This document shows positions 34,801-39,235 of a stretch of 39,235 nucleotides of DNA, piece after piece (the stretch's first letter is position 1; each line of letters starts with the position of its first letter). The position numbers and the translations under genes were made by a program. Source of the DNA: Candidatus Sphingomonas excrementigallinarum (GTDB lineage Bacteria > Pseudomonadota > Alphaproteobacteria > Sphingomonadales > Sphingomonadaceae); NCBI GenBank assembly GCA_019112965.1, contig DXIH01000083.1, positions 1 to 39,235 of the forward strand, written 5' to 3'. Under the pieces are notes generated by a model, which was not told the DNA's origin, searched no databases, and worked only from the letters and a program-made list of their open reading frames with translations.

Positions 34801-36454
34801 CGTCGCGCAGCCGCGTCGGAAGCTCGCCGATCACGCGGAAGCCGAAATTCTCCAGCACCGGCACCGCGTCCGACAAGGGCAGCGCGCCGTTCAGCTTGTA
34901 GATCTTCAGCTGGCGGTCCTGCCCCGACTGGACCGGGAACAGGCGAACCGAGCGGCTGTTCTCGTCCTCCAGCGCGGCCAGCCGCAGGATATCGGCAGCG
35001 GCTTCGGCCGCATCGCTGACATTGCGGTAATTGGTCGGGAAGCCATTGGCCCAGCGCAGCGCCAGACGCGCGGCACGGGGGGCTGGCACCTGCTCGGCCA
35101 GCGCCGCCTCGACATCGGGCATCCAGCCGCGCACCATCTTGCGCAACCGCTCGGACAGTGCCGCCGTATCGGGCAGGCGGCCGTCCTGGCGCAGATCGAT
35201 GGTGTAGCGGATCAGCGCGACGACGCCGTCCTCCAGCGCGATCGACCAGTTGAGCAGCGAGCCATTGGCGGCCTCGCCCAGCATATCGCCGATCGCGACG
35301 CGGCGCGCGGTGGTCAGCTCGTCGCGCGGCAGCCAGACGAAGGCGAACAGATGCCGCTGCAAGACCGAGCGGATCAGCACCAGCTCGGGCCGCGGCCGGT
35401 CGGCCAGCGACATGGCGGTCAGCGCCAGCTGCTCCAGCGCCTCGGCCGGGAAGGCCGTCACCAGATCATGCGGCAGCGCGGTCAGCGCATGGGTCAGCGC
35501 CTTGCCGGTATGACCGCGCGGGTCGAAACCGAACTTGGCCTGGAGCGCCGCCAGGCGCGTGCGCAGCACCGGCACTTCATGCGGCGGGCTTGCGAGCGCC
35601 GCACTGGTCCACAGCCCGGCATGGATGGACAGGCCGACGATACGCCCGCCCTCGATCACCGGCACCAGCACGAGGTCGAGCGGCACCGAGCGGTGCACGG
35701 TCGAGATCGCATTGGACTTGAGCAGCAGCGGCGCCGCGCCGCCCTCGACGAAATAGTCCAGCGCACGCTGGCGCGAGGTATCGGCGAGCAGCGGCACCTT
35801 ATGCGGTGTGCGCGCCACGCCCAGCGCCGGGGCCTCGCGGCCGTCCTCATACCATTTTTCATGGCCGAGCAGCGTCAGCTTGCCGTTCAGAAACCACAGC
35901 AGGAGCGCGGCGCCCTCGCCATTCTTCTCGCCCAGCGTGGTCGCGTCGGCGGCCAGCGCATCCTGCAACCCCGACCAGTCGGCCACGGCGGCGCGGACAT
36001 CGGCCAGAACGCCACGCAGATCATCGACCAGACCGCGCCGGTCGCGCGCATCCGCGCGCTCCATTTCCAGATAGATGAAGGATTCGGACTTTCCGCCCGT
36101 ACCGATTCCCTGAAGCTGTCCCTCCGCATCGCGGGTAACGGGCAACACGGGGTGGATCACGCGGTCGATCGCGATCCCGTCCGCCCCGACCATCGCGGCG
36201 ATCGAATCGACCAGGAAGGGCATGTCGTCATTGACGATGGCCAAACGCATCCGGCGATGCGTGTCGTCGCCCGACATCGGCTCCAGCGCGATCGACGGCT
36301 CTCCCGGCGAGCGCTGCTGCGCCACGCCCGCGACGAAGGCCGCCGCAGCAGCCACCTCCGCGGGGCCGAACCCCTGCAACTCCGCCGGAAGGGCGCCCTG
36401 GGTCAGCCGCGCGGCAATCGCGTCGGCCATCGGATGCGACATATTCGGTGCCAT
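31841..36454 (-). CDS. NAD-specific glutamate dehydrogenase, large (180-kDa) type
   Basis: A 1537-residue catabolic enzyme that oxidatively deaminates glutamate to 2-oxoglutarate with NAD, in the cytoplasm. The length matches the L_180 subfamily (about 1500-1650). The long N-terminal part (residues 1-650) contains ACT-like regulatory modules (e.g. [21 protein letters not shown] and [19 protein letters not shown]). The catalytic domain, from about 690, shows [36 protein letters not shown] with the conserved Gly/Lys, [17 protein letters not shown] (dinucleotide-binding) and [10 protein letters not shown]. The C-terminal part (about 1150-1537) is helical. ATG 36454 was kept; MSHPMADA at 36442 is an alternative. 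It stands alone with its own terminator. A long plus-strand frame opposite it is a shadow. Confidence 0.96.
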   Translation of the reverse strand: [1537 protein letters not shown]

Positions 36455-36534
36455 GGCGCCAAGTCCTAGGCCCGGCTTTCGCGCCGCTCAACCCTTTGCA
36501 AGCTGAGAAAAGATGTTGCGCCGCAGCGCAACTT

Positions 36535-37350
36535 TCATTGCGAGGCGCGCAATACCCTGTCGACCAGACGCGCGTCCCCGACCACCGATCCGGTGATGGC
36601 AACGCTACCATCCTCGGCAACGCGCCCGACCAGCACGACCGGCGTCCCCGGCGGCGCGTCCAGCGGCCACTCGACATGCCCGAGCGAGCGAGGATCTTCG
36701 CCCGACGTCGACGCCAGCCGATTCCACAAGGCCGCAGCCGAGCCCGGCGGCGGCGCCTGCGTCACCGCGGCGGCCGAATCGAGCAGTTCCGAATCAAGCG
36801 ACGCCTGCAACAACGGATCGGCCAGTTCCTTCCAGCTCAGGACGCCGTGGATGAAGTCGATCATCAGCCCGTCGGACGAATAGGGCAGCAGGATACCACG
36901 GTACAACGTCATCCGTCCGCGGGCGTTGACGAACTCGGCCTCGAACCCCGTCGGCACCTGGTCGGCCAGCACATGGTCGAAATGCCGGGTCAACCGCGCC
37001 AGCAGCGACGCCTCGGGCAGCTCGCCGATCCGCGTCGGCCGCGCCGTCGTGCCGCACTCGTCGCGCAGCGCCTGGCCGATATAGGCGATCGCCGGGTCGA
37101 TCCGGCAGCCGCGAAAATCCAGCAGCACCGAATTGGCGGCAAAATCCCCGATCGCCTCGGTATCCAGCGCCCGGATCGACGGAAAGCGCGCCTCCCCCGA
37201 CAGCGAAACCCAGTGGTGATAGGCCCGCGCATGAAGCCGCCGCTCCACTCCACCCAGCCGCTGGAGCGCATCCTCCGGCCCGTCCGTCAACGGATAGTCC
37301 GCCGGACGCTCCGGAACAGGCTCTGCGGAATGCTGGGGTTCACGGTTCAT
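36535..37350 (-). CDS. PAS domain-containing protein (PAS_5 type)
   Basis: A 271-residue soluble protein. Residues about 30-165 fit the alphaproteobacterial PAS_5 family: WVSLSGEARFPSIRALDTEAIGDF.., ANSVLLDFRGC..PAIAYIGQALR, then RIGELPEASLLARLTRHFDHV and FEAEFVNARGRMTLYRGILLPYSSDG. No kinase, GGDEF or HTH domain follows; the C-terminal 90 residues end with DGSVAITGSVVGDARLVDRVL and match nothing I recognise. A sensor or scaffold role is inferred. Start 37350 was chosen for AGGA eight nt upstream; ATG 37368 and a longer frame to 37491 are possible. Same strand as the glutamate dehydrogenase gene but 80 nt upstream of it. Confidence 0.82.
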   Translation of the reverse strand: MNREPQHSAEPVPERPADYPLTDGPEDALQRLGGVERRLHARAYHHWVSLSGEARFPSIRALDTEAIGDFAANSVLLDFRGCRIDPAIAYIGQALRDECGTTARPTRIGELPEASLLARLTRHFDHVLADQVPTGFEAEFVNARGRMTLYRGILLPYSSDGLMIDFIHGVLSWKELADPLLQASLDSELLDSAAAVTQAPPPGSAAALWNRLASTSGEDPRSLGHVEWPLDAPPGTPVVLVGRVAEDGSVAITGSVVGDARLVDRVLRASQ

Positions 37351-37498
37351 GACGGTCTTCCTGGCCATGCTCCCATCATGCCCCCGCATAGTTAACCACC
37401 CGTAAAGATCGCCCCGACGCTCACAAGCCGCTTGCCAGCCCCCAACCGACCTGTTAAGCGCGCCCTCCTGACCGGACACCAGCCGGTTCACGAGACGG

Positions 37499-37574
37499 GC
37501 CGCTTTAGCTCAGCTGGTAGAGCATCGCATTCGTAATGCGGGGGTCACAGGTTCGAGTCCTGTAAGCGGCACCA
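37499..37574 (+). tRNA. tRNA-Thr (anticodon CGT)
   Basis: A full cloverleaf: acceptor GCCGCTT (37499-37505) pairs with AAGCGGC (37564-37570), D arm GCTC..GAGC, anticodon stem CGCA/TGCG with loop TTCGTAA and anticodon CGT at 37532-37534, T arm ACAGG-TTCGAGT-CCTGT, and encoded ACCA end. It reads ACG codons (Thr). The gene is intact, and an integrase gene lies just beyond its 3' end, so it probably served as an integration site or boundary. Confidence 0.97.
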
Positions 37575-37590
37575 TCTCCCCAAAAACATC

Positions 37591-37710
37591 GAAAAACCAA
37601 CCGCTTGAGCAACAGCCTCGTGCCGATTGTAACCCGCTGGTGTCGCCCATCACCTTTGCGGACCATGGGTTAAACGACTCTAATCGCGCACAAAATGGCA
37701 AGGCAAACTG
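37591..37710 (+). repeat. Left copy of the 120-bp perfect inverted repeat
   Basis: Every base from GAAAAACCAACCGC to GGCAAGGCAAACTG is the exact reverse complement of 39116-39235. It starts 16 nt after the tRNA CCA end. It contains a GTG-initiated 23-codon stub (37640-37711) identical to the first codons of the integrase's longer reading, ending in TGA at the point where the two copies diverge. Confidence 0.95.
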
Positions 37711-37711
37711 A

Positions 37712-37735
37712 GATCGGCTGACCTATCAGCCGATC
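37712..37735 (-). terminator. Hairpin downstream of the integrase gene
   Basis: GATCGGCTGA (37712-37721) and TCAGCCGATC (37726-37735) form a perfect 10-bp stem with a 4-nt CCTA loop, 5 nt past the integrase stop. No T run follows on the minus strand, so it is a terminator-like or recombinase-related hairpin. Confidence 0.5.
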
Positions 37736-37740
37736 AACGA

Positions 37741-39186
37741 CTATATGTGCAGATGTGAAAGATCGAGATCAGGATAGATGATGGCGGACATCGCCGCGTA
37801 GAGTAGCCGTGGACTGTAACCTTGCCCATAAGAATCCGCGACAGCACCAGTGCCTGTCGAGGTGGTCCATCCACCAAGCGTGAGCGCAATATCACGATCG
37901 ATCTTTGCCTCACGCAACCCGTCTCGGAATGTGTGCCTGAACGCATGGAAGCATGTTCGCTCTTTTGCCGCGTCGCATGAGATCAAAAATCTTGCGAACC
38001 ACTTTGAAAATTTTCCAGAATAGAGGCCTAAACAATCCATAGTAAGGTCGGGAAACAACCGCTCGTCTTTTGCTCGTCGGCGATCACGGACGTATTCTGC
38101 AAATCCGATACGCAAAAGCTCGGGGTGCACGGGCACCACGCGGTAACTCGCCGCAGTCTTCAGACTCTTCCCATCCCCTTCCGTTGCCGACACCACGAAG
38201 CAGAGGATGCCATCCAGTTCGCGCACGTCGTTAGTCAGCATCTGGCAAATTTCCCCTTGCCGGAGGCCGCCCCACAACGCCACCAAAGGTATCCAGAATC
38301 GGGACCGTCGAGGCCGATTAACGCCGCGACAAGCGTATCCGTTTTCATCGTCGCGGCACCCCCTGTAGAGGGGAGCATCGAAAATACGTTTTAGTTGCCA
38401 TGATTCAAATGGAAGGCGCTTGTCGCGTGCCATGCGGGTGTCCATCACTCGCAGTCCGCGTGCAGGATTCCGATGGATAATCTCTTCTTTGACAGCCCAG
38501 TTGAATAAGCTCGACAGCTTGTTCATGTATTCATTGATGTTGGCGACGCTCATTCCTGCATCGCCCCTTGCCTCCGCCGCCTCAGCGATCTCTCTTGGGG
38601 ATAAATCCGGCCACCGCTTCCTCGCATTTGGCGGCAGCTTTTGAAGCACAGCAAGAACGTCTCTGCACTCGTCTCTCGAAATCAACCCGAAGCGCCTCTC
38701 GCAACCGAGAATGGCGGCGATCGTGGCAAACGTGGACCGGTAGACGATCGAGCTTTTTGACGTTCGGCTGATCGTTGGATCGGTTAGATAACGCTCGCAA
38801 ACCTCGGCGAACGTCAAGCTGCACGACGTAGAAGAGGTGCGGCAAACCGGGCTCGGTTTCGCGATGACGACCCGGTCTTGAACGGTAGCCGCGCCGCCTG
38901 CTTGCCGAAGAGCATCAAACTGCCTTTCGATGTCGCAAGCAATTTCCCTAACTGATCGTCTGGCCACAGCGAGAGAGGCTGTCTTCAACGATCGATTAAT
39001 CCGGGGCTTGCCAACGATGGCGATCAGGTCAGCCGGAACGCGCGTTCGATACTGATAAACCGCACCTCGACGCCACAAGCCGCACGGCAGTCGATTGGGC
39101 GACACCTCTGGGCTACAGTTTGCCTTGCCATTTTGTGCGCGATTAGAGTCGTTTAACCCATGGTCCGCAAAGGTGATGGGCGACAC
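37741..39186 (-). CDS. Tyrosine-type site-specific integrase
   Basis: Up to 481 residues. The N-terminal CGLWRRGAVYQYRTRVPADL is a DUF6538-like arm domain, residues about 125-270 form the SAM-like core-binding domain (TFAEVCERYL..NEYMNKLSSLFNWAV), and the catalytic domain shows Arg in WGGLRQGEICQM, HAFRHTF as H-x-x-R, and the likely nucleophile Tyr in VADSYGQGY. All four residues look intact, so the enzyme should be active. Two GTG starts are possible: 39184-39186 inside the repeat, and 39103-39105 outside it (VSPNRLPCG..), both within the same GGTGTCGCCC sequence and neither with a clear ribosome site. The family arm domain fits the shorter form. AT-richer than the chromosomal genes, consistent with a mobile element beside tRNA-Thr. 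Confidence 0.9.
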   Translation of the reverse strand: MSPITFADHGLNDSNRAQNGKANCSPEVSPNRLPCGLWRRGAVYQYRTRVPADLIAIVGKPRINRSLKTASLAVARRSVREIACDIERQFDALRQAGGAATVQDRVVIAKPSPVCRTSSTSCSLTFAEVCERYLTDPTISRTSKSSIVYRSTFATIAAILGCERRFGLISRDECRDVLAVLQKLPPNARKRWPDLSPREIAEAAEARGDAGMSVANINEYMNKLSSLFNWAVKEEIIHRNPARGLRVMDTRMARDKRLPFESWQLKRIFDAPLYRGCRDDENGYACRGVNRPRRSRFWIPLVALWGGLRQGEICQMLTNDVRELDGILCFVVSATEGDGKSLKTAASYRVVPVHPELLRIGFAEYVRDRRRAKDERLFPDLTMDCLGLYSGKFSKWFARFLISCDAAKERTCFHAFRHTFRDGLREAKIDRDIALTLGGWTTSTGTGAVADSYGQGYSPRLLYAAMSAIIYPDLDLSHLHI

Positions 39187-39235
39187 CAGCGGGTTACAAT
39201 CGGCACGAGGCTGTTGCTCAAGCGGTTGGTTTTTC
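39116..39235 (-). repeat. Right copy of the 120-bp perfect inverted repeat
   Basis: Exact reverse complement of 37591-37710 and running to the last base of the window, so its true right end is not visible. It covers the region upstream of the shorter integrase start and includes the longer start. If the identity continues past the window, the next bases would be a reversed copy of the tRNA-Thr 3' end. Confidence 0.95.

Noticed and set aside
32156..36469. A 1437-codon open frame on the plus strand opposite the glutamate dehydrogenase gene
   Set aside because: Its product is Arg/Gln/Gly/His-rich with no domain; it mirrors the codon bias of the real minus-strand gene in GC-rich DNA.

Overview
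This window looks like chromosome from a sphingomonad (Alphaproteobacteria, Sphingomonadaceae, most likely Sphingomonas or a close relative). It is GC-rich with strongly GC-biased third codon positions. The family set fits: a very large NAD-dependent glutamate dehydrogenase, paired Tat-exported ferritin-like proteins, a MipA/OmpV porin-like protein, a GH43-like periplasmic enzyme, a PAS_5-type protein, and several dispersed palindromic repeats that abut gene ends. The assignment rests on protein families and repeat style, with no database search.

Layout. 1-2.3 kb: RecQ-family helicase and a GNAT acetyltransferase. 2.3-2.8 kb: a gene-free stretch holding three repeat families one after another. 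2.8-7.7 kb: fatty acid hydroxylase/sterol desaturase overlapping a DUF2141 gene, MipA/OmpV protein, an Ivy-like lipoprotein, DUF1810 protein, a small lipoprotein, uracil-DNA glycosylase and a YjdM/PhnA C-terminal-domain protein. 7.65-9.13 kb: a small accessory pocket with a YefM-YoeB toxin-antitoxin pair behind a TGTACA operator palindrome, a shared bidirectional terminator, an unlisted 45-residue gene, a structured possibly RNA-coding segment, and an AT-richer coiled-coil/winged-helix gene. 9.1-11.1 kb: thiC under a TPP riboswitch. 11.2-13.3 kb: two tandem ferritin-like proteins. 13.5-17.5 kb: a minus-strand block of gluQ, a HIG1-type two-helix protein, a PduO-type cobalamin adenosyltransferase, then egtB-egtD for ergothioneine. 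17.5-23.3 kb: plus-strand HNH nuclease, EF-hand lipoprotein, beta-lactamase-fold hydrolase, PEP carboxylase, OsmC protein. 23.4-29.6 kb: minus-strand exported chorismate mutase, PaiB-like flavin-binding protein with Ogt, thioesterase with DedA and an S9 oligopeptidase, and a GH43-like enzyme. 29.7-31.5 kb: aminopeptidase P. 31.8-37.4 kb: NAD-glutamate dehydrogenase and a PAS protein. 37.5 kb-end: tRNA-Thr(CGT) followed by a tyrosine integrase.

Most of the window is housekeeping or common accessory metabolism, with DNA repair (RecQ, Ung, Ogt) and redox/thiol defence (ergothioneine, OsmC, ferritin-like proteins) well represented. The main anomaly is the right end. The integrase beside tRNA-Thr is bracketed by a perfect 120-bp inverted repeat (37591-37710 and 39116-39235), and the right copy runs to the last base of the window. 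This could be an invertible integrase cassette, an unusual island junction, or a fold-back assembly artefact at a contig end; the sequence alone cannot decide. Other points worth a look are the four copies of a multi-hairpin repeat sitting just past stop codons, the structured segment at 8.4-8.5 kb, and the Ivy-like lysozyme-inhibitor motif in a lipoprotein.
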